Positions 20,484-31,052 of a DNA stretch of 64,000 bases are shown here, piece after piece; positions within the stretch are counted from its first letter, which is position 1; the number at the start of each line of letters is the position of its first letter. Where the stretch lies: assembly GCA_030247885.1 (NCBI GenBank), contig JAPDRO010000008.1, forward strand, positions 1,116,001 through 1,180,000, read 5' to 3'. The position numbers and the translations under genes were made by a program. The DNA is from Taxawa tesnikishii (nom. ined.) (taxonomy: Eukaryota; Ascomycota; Dothideomycetes; Dothideales). The notes beneath the pieces were generated by a model. That model was not told the origin of the DNA. It did no database searches and saw nothing but the letters and a program-made list of their open reading frames with translations.

Positions 20484-21294
20484 TGTGTGGATGATTCTTG
20501 TGTGTTGTAGGGCAGCTGCTGGATTCTCGTATGGCAGGCGTGTCTTTGTAGGTTCAAGGTGGGACAGTCTTCGATCTTCAATCTTCAAGGCTAGATGCCA
20601 CTATCTCGAGGTTAGTTTCGTCATCGGAGATCGGGTTGCCGTGGTTGGAGCTTCTACTCAGCGGCACAAGGCTTGGTTGAAAAGGTCAAATATTTGCGTA
20701 TCAATGTTTCGCTTCAGAAAATTTGAACTTCTTCAGCGCGTTAACTTCCTTGCAGTTACGAGCTTGGTTTGACTTGCAGACACGGTGCAGATGTTCTCAA
20801 CAACACGACAATCTTCTGAAATCCTTGCAAGGTGAGATTACATTCTTTGCAGTTTAAATGCATGTTCTTATCGCCATCACATGATGAGTTTCTTCATACC
20901 CATATAGCTTTAGGAAGAGCCGGAAAAGGTATGGCTAGTATCGACATATACTTGCTGTCGCTGCTTATAAACGGGATTCTGAGATGTTTTCCTTTATTGT
21001 GCTTGCTATTACGCCCGCATTTGTGTGTATTCACTGCTGACGTATTAAAGGCAATATAGACAGCCCCAACCAATATGGAACCATCGTGTCAAGCAGAGTC
21101 CATTCCCACATGTGTCTATGTTTGTTAAGTAGAGACGGTATAGCACAAAACAAGTCTCACTTTCCCAATATTGCTCGACTGGCAGTCTAGCTACGTGATC
21201 AACTGCTATTGCGCGCCAACGGAACCGTTGCACAAGTGTTGGGGAACTGACTGTATAGATGCGTTCCTCAATTACATGCACCTAATATTTAACC
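20484..21294. other. Intergenic, no gene seen
   Basis: About 810 bp between CIA2 (5' side) and the 3' end of ATG17. Chance ORFs only. Confidence 0.4.
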
Positions 21295-22822
21295 TCACTT
21301 GTCTCCCTCCATCTCCTCTCCCTCTCCACTCACGGTCCTGACCTCCCATCTCTTCGGCGCCTCCACCAACCCCGGCCAGATATCCCTAGGCAAATACTCG
21401 CCTACGTCATTGACAAACTGCTCCCTCATATCCCTATCCTCCTGCCACAGCGCCTCAATCTCCCTCCTCGCCTTCTCAGCAATCTTCCGCATCTTGTTCT
21501 CCACCATCTGGCGGCGCGTTACCTCTTTCAGCAAACTGGAATACGAGCTCTGGAACGAGATGTAGAAATCGGCCAGATTAGCTAGCTCCTCGGTCCGTGC
21601 TACGATGGTCGACTTGAGTGTTGACCAAGTGTGGCGGAAGGTGCGGGCGGCCACTACGTGAGAGCCAAGAGAAGTCCCTAGGCTACTGAGGTGTGAGAGG
21701 ACGGATGCGAGACGCTTGTGTGCGCGTCGGGCGCGTAAGGCATGCGATTGGAGATGGTTGTACGAGATCTCCATCTCGGACAGGCGTTCTCGGATCTCGA
21801 GCATGACGTCTGAGACTTCGCCGGCATCGGTCTCGAGTACTTGAAGCATCTCAGTTCGTTCTTCGTCGGACATTGGCTCGCGCACTTTCTCGCGGTAGAG
21901 GCTCTCTTCTACAGGAGATTGCTCCTCAGGGTTGGTTCGGGTTGTAGCTGCGAGTGCAGCAGCACCTCCGCCTTCGGTATGCTTGAGAGCGGTCACGCAC
22001 AGGTCGTAATGCGAGATCAGGGATTGCAGAAGGGAGGCGGTTTCGGCGGCGTGGGTTGTGAGAGAGTGGAAGAGGGAGGGGATAGAATTGATGTCCTCTT
22101 GCGACTGCTCGACACTCTGGTCATAGTGTTGTGGGATGGACAGTTCGTCAACAGCTGCTAAGGCCTCGTCGAGCGAACTAAGAGAGTCGTCAAAGTTGGA
22201 CTGCGAGTTCTGGAGGGAGGCTTGTGCATCGTTGTACGAGTCAATAGTCGCGCGCAGCGAGTCTAGCAAGTTCAGGTGTGTGGACTCGTCGATGAAGTCG
22301 TGTAATGTCTTCTGTATCTCTTCATGAGACCCGGGTGGTGAGGCGTCCTCATCGTTCTCGTCCTGGAGGCGGGGAGACTGAGGGTTGAGAGACGGGTCGA
22401 TAATGGTGTTACGGAGCGAGGTAAGAGTTGCTTGGAGGCGATCATTTGCAATATCGAGAGACTCTATGACTGCCTGGACAAGATATGAGCCTTTAGTATA
22501 TACACTTCGGCAGTGGAAAACCGACCTTGAACTCGAGCTCTGCAGTCCTGCCTACAGTATCCAAGCCGTCTCTTACAGAGTGCAAAGCATGAACTTCTTC
22601 GTCCACACCCTTTCTCAGAAACGTGTTCTTGGCTTGGAGCACAGCGCTCTCCTCGATATGACTTCTAGCGCCATTTACGATCTCGTTGGCCCGGTAGACT
22701 TGATCGGTGGATGAGAGTGAACGCTTGGCGGCTAGAAAATGGGTTACCAGACGTTCGAGAGTGGGTGTTTCCTCGTAGCTATGAGAGGGAGAGTCATGAG
22801 GGAATGCTGTAGCGTCTGTCAT
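21295..22822 (-). CDS. ATG17: ATG17, autophagy scaffold protein
   Basis: Exons 22526-22822 and 21295-22473, 491 aa, with a 52-bp intron between LEFK and AVIESL. The N-terminus (TLERLVTHFLAAKRSLSST, RANEIVNGARSHIEES) and the long, almost all-helical body match fungal Atg17. Typical segments are IANDRLQATLTSLRNTI, HLNLLDSLRATI, FIDESTH and LPRDIWPGLVEAP near the end. Atg17 is the crescent-shaped scaffold of the Atg1 kinase complex at the phagophore assembly site. Intact. Divergent from sconB, about 710 bp apart. Confidence 0.92.
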
Positions 22823-23535
22823 TAGTGTACTATCAGATACACCTCTGTGTCCTGCCTAGAAGCAGTCCTCAAGTATACATGTATACATGCACAGGTGGGG
22901 GCTATGCTCTAACGGTAGGCGGAAAGCGAGCCGAAACGCGGGGTGACAGGGCCTTGCCAAGAGTCCGTACGTTGGTTAACCCAAAGTCGATCAGAGTTTG
23001 CGTGTAAAAGAATTACGGAGTATGGTTGGAATTGCGTGACAGCCGCCATTTCCAAGCAACTTGAGTGACAGTACCATAGATGCTTTATGTGTATGTCCCG
23101 AGTAAGCGTAGCCTTATTGGCGACAAAGAAAGATATGGTCACGTGTGCATTTCGACCGCCGCCGCTCTGGTTCGAGCGTTACCCAGGGTCGGGGATGGCG
23201 TGCTCCCTCTCACAATCTGTCGCCATAAGACGTGCATCTTGCAACACTCCATTCCCTGCACACATCTCAAGCACTGTCAGCGCAGTTCCGTCTCGCCGCG
23301 TTCCTTGCAGCCCCGTGCAACAGTTCTTCCCTGATCTGTCCTGACTGCTCAAGGACAAGGAGCGACACCACTCTCCCCGTACTCCGAAGACCTTCGACAG
23401 TATCGCATCCGACTTATCACACTCCCCGCTAATCCTCGACACCAACCGGGGCCCCTTCCGTTGCGATCCTGTTTCGATCGCGTGCTGTCTCATCTCTCAG
23501 CGCAGAACCCATGCGTTTATGAGCCCTTGGCCAGG
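22823..23535. promoter_or_regulatory. Divergent promoter region ATG17 / sconB
   Basis: About 710 bp between divergent genes; the right half is pyrimidine-rich, as expected for a 5' UTR. No specific element was recognised. Confidence 0.35.
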
Positions 23536-25904
23536 ATGGCGTCAAAGTCGCACACCGAGACGCAATCGCACGTATCGCACGTGTCCGATACGAATCACAA
23601 TGTCCAGCACCGCCGCAAACTGTCTCTGAGGCAGCAACAACTCGCCCTGGATATGAGGACATCAGATTCTGAGGACCACGAAGGTTTATGTCATCACGAT
23701 CACGACCACGAGGGTCTAAAGTCGCACCATCAGCACCAGCCAGGAAGCGCTCACACTATGGACGCCTCTGAGGAAAAGAACATCTCAATCTCCACCGCCT
23801 CAAGGCACGCGGAGCAGACAGTAGCCCCTTCCTTGCAAAGCACATTCCCACGCAGTATAATCCTCTTGGCCATACTCGACCACCGCAGAAACAGCCCGAC
23901 AGCGAGAACAGCTCAAGCACGAAATTCTGCTACAGGCATAGACCGGACCTCAAGTGCCGTCGACAGGCCAACGAGCCGTCCATGGAGCAGCTCCAGAATG
24001 TGGGTGGAGAGCAGCAAGCGCACGTACATGTTCCGATACTGACTTAGTACAGGAGTTGGGAACGCTCTCGCAATCCGACCAGCAAGCCATATCCCACGTC
24101 TGGTCGCTCTTCTCCGCCGCACCTTCGAAACATCGCAACCTCATGCTACAAGGCATTCTCACCCAGTGTTGTTTCCCGCAACTGTCCTTTATCTCCGCAA
24201 ACGTTCGCGACCTTATCAAGATCGATTTCCTCTCGGCTCTGCCACCAGAACTAGGTTTCAAGATCCTCTGCTTTCTCGATACCACGTCGCTTTGCAAAGC
24301 CGCACAAGTCAGTCAAAGATGGAGGAGCTTGGCGGATGATGACGTTGTTTGGCATAGAATGTGCGAACAGCATATTGATAGGAAATGTACAAAATGCGGG
24401 TGGGGATTGCCTCTACTAGAGAGAAAAAGGTTGCGAATAGAAAAGAGACAGATACAGCTGCGTGCTACAGGAAGAGGTTTGAATGAGTGGTCACCAGCAA
24501 TTACCCCCTTGCGGAACAGCCCCCGGCGACACAGGATACGGGAAGCACAACGAGTGCAGACGGAGTCACGGATAGTGCACATGCGACTGGTGCGAAGAGA
24601 GCCCACGAGGTCGCCTTACCCGAACCTGCGCTGCCTGTCAAGAAAGTCTGCACACAGTCGCTGAGGGAGGAGCATGACGATTCCTACTTTAAGCCTCGTG
24701 TCAGGCCATGGAAAGATGTTTACAAGGATCGCTTTAAAGTGGGCACAAACTGGAAATATGGCCGATGCAGCACCAAGGTGTTCAAAGGCCATACGAACGG
24801 GGTCATGTGCTTGCAGTTCGACGAAAACACCCTGATGACTGGCTCATACGACACTACTGTCAAGATCTGGGACATTGAATCGGGAAAGGAAATCGAACGC
24901 TTCGCGGTCATGCTTCAGGTATTCGGTGTCTGCAGTTTGACGACACGAAACTCCTGACCGGATCGATGGATAGTACCATCCGCCTGTGGAACTGGAGAAC
25001 CGGACAATGTATGCGGACTTTTCGTGCGCATAACGGAGGAGTGATCAGTTTGCATTTCGACAACCACTTCGTAGCATCCGGATCCATGGACCAAACCATC
25101 CGTGTCTGGAACTCGAAGACAGGAGCCACTTTCCTCCTCCGCGGACACACAGACTGGGTCAATGCGGTCAAGATTGATACTGCCTCTCGAACACTCTTTT
25201 CGGCATCCGACGACTGCACGGTGCGTCTTTGGGATTTGGATACCCGTCAATGCATCAAGATCTTCGAAGGCCATGTCGGACAAGTCCAGCAAGTTCTACC
25301 TCTCCCACCGGAGTTCGAGATCGACGAAGCAGACCTGCTTGCAGGCGATAAAGAGGATGACGGCTCATCCACGGCTTCCAGCCCGCTCGCCACGCATCGT
25401 CCAGACCACCACCATCCGCACAGCCAGTCTAGCGCGGCAGCAAGCAACACGCCAGTCTCCGTCCCGTTCTGGCCCAACGATCCAGACCGCCCGGCACCAC
25501 CACGCTACATGCTCACCGGTGCGCTCGACAGCACGATCAGGCTATGGGACGTGCACGCACCTTCTAGCTCCACCACTCCAACCCCCTCTGCGCCCTCTGC
25601 CAATCCTCTCGCTCCGACGCCTCAACCCCTGCCCGTCTCGACAGCCTATCTGCGGACCTTCTTCGGGCATGTCGAGGGCATCTGGGCGCTGGCAGCCGAC
25701 CACCTGCGTCTAGTGTCCGGATCCGAGGATCGCATGGTCAAAATCTGGGATCCGCGGTCGGGCAAGTGCGAGAGGACGTGGACGGGTCACGCGGGACCGG
25801 TCACGTGTGTTGGACTCAGTGATAGCAGATTGGTCAGCGGGAGTGAGGATTGCGAGGTCAGGATGTTGGTTTTTAGCAATGCTGGGATGGAGGAGCGAAA
25901 GTAA
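23536..25904 (+). CDS. sconB: F-box/WD40 protein, sulfur controller (MET30/sconB type)
   Basis: Exons 23536-23999 and 24053-25904, about 772 aa if three missing bases are allowed for. Landmarks are [32 protein letters not shown], the F-box ([36 protein letters not shown]), [20 protein letters not shown] and seven WD40 repeats. It is the substrate receptor of an SCF ubiquitin ligase that represses sulfur assimilation through the Met4/CYS3/MetR activator. The frame breaks at 23825-23828 (C run), 24504-24508 (C run) and about 24900 (CGC-TTCG); conserved sequence resumes directly after each. Sequence error is likelier than a pseudogene, because Met30 is essential in yeast and nothing else in the gene is degraded. 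Confidence 0.9.
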
Positions 25905-26452
25905 ACACAAGACAAACAGTGGAGGAGAGTAGGAGATGGGCAGGAGATGGGCGTAAGGATGACGATGAACCTGGTTCAGCGGCTATCGGTGCAAAGGGCA
26001 GTCTGGGCGTGCATAGGATCTTTGAGATGTGTTGTCGGTCGTTGTTTAGCGTTGGCGTCTGGGTATTTTCGGGCCTCCAACAGCGCTCAACCTGCGATAC
26101 GGGAGCTGGTGTCACTGAGGAAAAGCTGTTTTGGGATACCCATGGAAATCAGGTCATTAGGTTTAGGCAGGCGTTTCAGCAAGATATTTTCAAGCAAAAT
26201 ACAGATTTTCGAACAAGGCTTTCTCGATAGCGTGACCCGAACGTGGAGGTGGACGAGTCTCGAATCACCAACAAGAGCATATGTTGGCTAAGAGCCTGTA
26301 TCTGAAAGTGCTACCGTAACACTACTCTAGGTAAATGTGTGAACGGGGAAACGAAACGCGCAGTCTATGCCTCCACTGATCGCACGCGTTCTGGTCTGGG
26401 CAGATGTTACATTTAGTATATATTCAAATATTGATGAACTTAAGCATCTACA
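25905..26452. other. Intergenic, no gene seen
   Basis: About 550 bp between sconB and a tRNA gene. Chance ORFs only; probably the sconB 3' UTR. Confidence 0.4.
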
Positions 26453-26552
26453 TCCGAAATGGTCTAGTGGCTAGGATTTACCGCTCTCAAGCGTCGAGTA
26501 CTCACTCGATCAGAAATCCGGTAAGGCCGGGGTTCAATTCCCCGTTTCGGAA
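26453..26552 (+). tRNA. tRNA-Glu (CTC anticodon) with intron
   Basis: The acceptor arms TCCGAAA and TTTCGGA pair perfectly. The D arm (TGGTCTAGTGGCTAGGAT) and T arm (GGGG-TTCAATT-CCCC) are standard for fungal tRNA-Glu. The anticodon stem TTACCG/CGGTAA encloses CTCTCA with anticodon CTC, followed by an intron of about 28 nt 3' of position 37. A T-run follows the gene, as expected for RNA polymerase III termination. Confidence 0.93.
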
Positions 26553-27142
26553 GTTTTTGCCTTCTTAGCCGCATACACTGGTGAGCTCAAGTGCTATGTA
26601 CAGTGTAGTCCTTTGGTTTTTTGTGCAAATTGGATAGTTACCCTAACTAGGCATAAGCAGAGCTAAAAGCAGCCATCAAGGAATTGGACGATAGCATCAT
26701 CTATATATATGCTTTTGTTCTTCTCTGAATGAGCGGAAATACAAAGCTGCCACTTCGAAGATGAGAAGAAGTTGCTTGGTCGTAAACCTTGGACATAGGC
26801 AAGAAAAGCGAGGGGATAACCTCGACCCTTGAACTCCACGGTGAAGGGCAAGGGTTGCGATGTATAAAAGAGACTAGATTGCAGGTAGGCAGGTGCAACT
26901 CTAAAGCTGATGGAGCGATATCTATATAGGGTATCTAGTAAAGCAAGCAAACTCCTGAGCGGCGTCAGCGTCTTGTTGTACGTGTTGGTCCTCAGACGCA
27001 CCTGTAAACGCCAGCAACTGTGCCCAGGGCATCTCTGAGGAGATAAAGTGATACATCAAATTCGCAATGCAGTTCGGAGACGTATTCGACATCCACTTTC
27101 TCCAGATGTACGAGAGCGAAGAAAAGCAGTCTTCATTCTGAC
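26553..27142. other. Intergenic, no gene seen
   Basis: About 590 bp between a tRNA gene and the 3' end of the MEI5-like gene; no coding signal. A short T-run right after the tRNA is the likely Pol III terminator. Confidence 0.4.
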
Positions 27143-28097
27143 TCATTTCACCCATCGCTGCTGTTGGCGGTCGTATCCGATAGAGTCCAGGTCGACGTTG
27201 ATCGTACGTAGCATCATATCCATCGTGAACTCCTGCATCCCGTTAGTACGTAGCGTCTGGAACCGAACTCTCTGCAATGCCATTACTCACATCATCATCT
27301 CTCCCTCCTCCATCCAAACCTTTTTATCACTCTCTTCCCCTCATTTTCCTCTACCGGCTCTGCCTCATCCATAGCATCCCTCTTCTCCTGCCTCACCCTC
27401 CTCACCTCTGCCCTTCTCGCCTCGATCTCCTCCTCCGGCAACTCAATTCCATCCTCATCAAACTCATCCACCTCGTCCTCCTTCGCCTCTTCCTCCTTCC
27501 TCGCCATCTCATCCATCTCCTTAAACCGGTCGAACTTGCTCCTCTCCGCATCCCTCCACGCACCAACCCCACCCATGCGGTTCACCTTCTCTTTCACGTG
27601 CCCGAAGACTTCTTCGGCGCACGACTGCGCGCAGATCCGCCATTTCTCGATCAGAGCCTCGAGCTCGGCGTCCGTGGTGGACGATGAGATCTGTGCGGCT
27701 TGCGTCAGGCTGTCGATTTCGTTGCGCAGACTCCGGACCCGAGCTTCGAGGGCCGAGACGGACTTTTGAGTCGCCGATACTGCTGGATCGATGAGTGTCC
27801 GGGCCGAGTATGGTGTATAGCTTACACGCAGTGGTGTACGCTTCGGAAGAGGGGTCTTTGGTGGTAGTAGAGCGGCCTGCGTCTTCTGAGGTGGAGAGGA
27901 TTGCGGTGAGCTGAGGATTGTGTGTGCGAGCGTGCTCGGCCTGTAAGGTCTTGACAGTGTGTTTGCGGCATTGCGGTTTGGAGCAAGAGGAGCGGTTTGA
28001 GCAGTGCTGGGGTCTTTAACGGTGAGCGAAACGGTTTGGATAGTGTGTTCGCGGCATTGTTCAAGCGGCGGCGCTTGGCCGGAGTTTCGGATGACAT
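27143..28097 (-). CDS. MEI5/SFR1-like recombination mediator
   Basis: Start at MSSETPAKRRRLNN, then the short motif KPFRSPLKTP found in Sfr1/Mei5 proteins. A coiled coil follows (VSALEARVRSLRNEIDSL), then ALIEKWRICAQSCAEEVFGH and MGGVGAWRDAERSKF. After an acidic stretch the last exon (27143-27232) reads EFTMDMMLRTINVDLDSIGY. The intron 27233-27290 has a perfect TACTAAC branch point. The partner Swi5/Sae3 and this protein together stimulate Rad51/Dmc1 strand exchange. The frame breaks at a C4 run (28009-28012 on the plus strand, seen as G) and does not join cleanly to the last exon, so one more base-level problem or an alternative donor near 27300 is likely. Confidence 0.68.
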
Positions 28098-28352
28098 GTC
28101 CTCATCAGTTGAGGTGATGCAGTTATGTTCGTTGGAGAGAGGACGACGTGCGCATGTATGTATGGGATGTGGTAGGAAGTGAGAACGAAACATGCGGTCG
28201 GATTTCACGCGCTCGGGAAGACGTGTCGGAACACAGTGACATCACAGCCAAAATAAATTGCTGATTCAGACAACGCTGCGACAGGAGCAGTTGCAAGCTC
28301 AGAACCATGTACACTGAATAAAAGTCTTTATATATTTGCGAATGTGTATGAT

Positions 28353-29948
28353 CTACAACTTGATGGAAACGTTGTAGCGGTTGAGAAGCAGGCCGACGCC
28401 AGCCAGGGTGCCCAAGTAAACCATCAACACAGCCATCGTCGCTACATCTCCCATCTCCAACGTGTTCATCGTCATGTTGATTAATCCAGTAAGAAGGTTT
28501 GCCAGCAAAAAGATAGCAAGTCCGTTACGGTTGAAAGCTTGCAAGACCTTGCTCGTCGCTTTGGCAATCTTCTCCCTCTCCACAGCTGGATCCTTGGATT
28601 TGTAAAGGGTCGGCCACACCAGCTGCTCGATGGCGCAGAAAAGAGTGAGAAGAAGGCAATTAGCTGCCGCAATCCACACGACGTAGGGCTCATTGGCCAA
28701 ACGTCTCGAGAGTAGCAGGCGAGGGCCATATTTTGCAGATCCGCAGCTGAAATAGTACACCACACACCAGATTCCGGACCACTTTGCAAGCTGAATGATT
28801 GACGCGAGGCGGTCCGGACGGTCCGTGACAGGTTTCTTAACTTCTTGGCCCGGAGCAAGGACGGCAGACAGCCATTCTTCCTCCTCGGATAGAGCACGGG
28901 TAGTCTCTTCGTCGCGTGGAAGAATGTTCATGCCTGTGCCTTGGCCGATCAGGAAAATTGCAAGGTAGCCAATGAAGGAAAAGACACCTTCCCTGTTTTG
29001 CGAAAGCCAGTCCACACGCGGAGCAGTGAGAATGAAGTGAGGAAGGTTGCTGTTGCACAAAACTGCCTCGTAGGTAACGGATAAGGCGAAGCCAAGAATG
29101 GCGTAGGACGGGATCAACTTGAAAAGGGGCTGGAAAAGGCCACCGCAGGCGGAATAAGGGCGAGAGTGAAGAAGAAGTTCCAGTGCACGCCGTACTCGGT
29201 GACATGCTCCTGGTAGTCCAAGCCCTTGACGCTGTATAGACGAACAAATCCGAGGGCCATGAGCGGCAGAGAATGTCTGATAGCGTCGTTTAAGCTCTGG
29301 AGGAAAGCTCCGAAGCTGAAATTTGGCTCCTTGAGCTGCTTCCGGACTGAAATGACGCCGGCTGAGAAGACGAAAGATCCAACACCGAGATCCATCAGCG
29401 AAGTTCCCCAGGTCTCAACCTTGGCAAAACGACGGGGAAAGACCTTGAAGTCGACTGCAAGAATGCAAACACAGGTGATGATCATCATAGTACCTCTGTA
29501 AGCTGTGATGAATGGCTTAAAGGGAAGAGGGTCATGCTCTTCGAAACCTGAGGGCACACCCTTCTTATCCGCTGGCTTGGCTTTGGGTCTCTCTCCCAGA
29601 GTTGGTTGGTTTAGGAAGGCCGCGATGGTTGGCAGGAGAATCAAGCCATTGAGTACCACAGGCTGATCCGAATAGACGGTCGTGACAAACAGCAAGGACC
29701 CGCACCAGATCAGAAAATCGGCCAGATATGCTGCTGGGGTGTAAGGGTTGAAGAAGTTCTGCCGGACCTGAAGAGTTCCCCATAACAGAAATGCTGCCTG
29801 TGCTAGATGTCAGCGATGTGCTGCTGCATGGCATCAACCAACGTACCGGGGCGACCAGTGTCACCTGAGCTATATCCCAGATGCTGCTGCCAGCATGGCC
29901 GGTGACAAAGGCTTCCTTCGCCAACTTCTGGGTGTTTATTTCCGCCAT
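28353..29948 (-). CDS. GWT1: GWT1, GPI-anchor inositol acyltransferase
   Basis: Exons 29847-29948 and 28353-29797, about 515 aa. It starts [20 protein letters not shown] and has many membrane helices. Conserved blocks include [71 protein letters not shown] and [21 protein letters not shown]1 acylates the inositol of GlcN-PI in the ER, an essential step of GPI-anchor synthesis and so of cell-wall mannoprotein attachment. The frame breaks at the A-run 29134-29137; one extra base joins ALIPPAVAF to [12 protein letters not shown]. Consensus error is likely, since the gene is essential in related fungi. Confidence 0.92.
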
Positions 29949-31052
29949 ATCGGGTCGACTTGACTTGGAGCTGGCTGCAGGAAAGGAAGCGCCCCTTTTG
30001 TATATTATATAAAGGCCAGACCGGAAAGTTTTTCGTAGGTGTCCACAACAATTATCGGCGACAGTTGTTTTGAACGTCGTGGCCAAAGCTTTGTGGAGCG
30101 GGTGTGTCGGAGATTTGTCTGCAAGCTCCCGAGTCGATTACCAACCTCACTTCTTCCCACGGCCTTCGTTTGGCTTCTAAACCCTATCCAGAGAGGTCGC
30201 AATACCTCTACACACGCTGCATAGTGCTGCATCGGGGTCCGCCACCTGATACTTCGCGGAAGCAGCATAAGAGCCATACTGCTGTTCATAGCCCGGTCAC
30301 GCTTGTCCGGATCGTTGGACTTGCACACTCGGGGGTCGATAGGTAGTCATTGAGCTGGATGTGACAGAGCAGGACAGCGTCGACGAGTCCGATCATGTTC
30401 TAGTTGATGCGAGATGTTGATCGAACTTTGCTGCAATGACAGACGGTGAGGGCTGACAAGATACCAAACCATCACAGCACGTAGGACTTTCACGTTGCTT
30501 GCAGATGGGTGTTGGTCGACCCCATCGGGTAGCCATGTTGCGAGCAACGCAGTTCGGTAAACGATGGAGCATGGATGATTCAGTGAGTGGCTCATCTTTT
30601 GTGTGATGTTAATGGAATACTCCTGTTCGGTCGCATCGTGTCACATGTAGGAGCGGCTTATCTCAAAGAGAAGCTGAAGCTCGTGTTATCTCTCGTCTTT
30701 GTGTTGTGTGCAAAAACAACGAAGGCTGGAATCAGAAGTAACCCCGCTGTCGTAGTGAGTGTTGTATTCGTTTGTGTAGGGGCTGCAACTTAAGGTACAA
30801 ACGCAAGAAAGGCAAGAGCGACCAACGCCAGATTCTTCACCGTCCCCCATCATCTCAATTTCACAAAACACTACCACCACGCACTGTAATCTCTCACTGC
30901 GCCTACATCTTGCCTTTGCCATTGTTCCAGGTGTTTGTCCATTGAACCCATTCCCCTTCGATTGACATTTCTCAGCACATTCTTCCTTGATGACTTGACT
31001 CCTCCGCCACAGAACGAACACGCCGCTGTGAAAGGAGCGCGTTGCTCAGATA
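29949..31052. promoter_or_regulatory. Divergent intergenic region GWT1 / disordered protein
   Basis: About 1.1 kb between two divergent genes. Short ORFs on both strands have no recognisable similarity and non-coding composition. A pyrimidine-rich stretch at 30820-31020 is probably the 5' UTR of the right-hand gene. Confidence 0.4.

Noticed and set aside
24966-25904. Separate WD40-only gene
   Set aside because: The WD40 repeats continue the sconB protein; the apparent start is only the first Met after a frame break.
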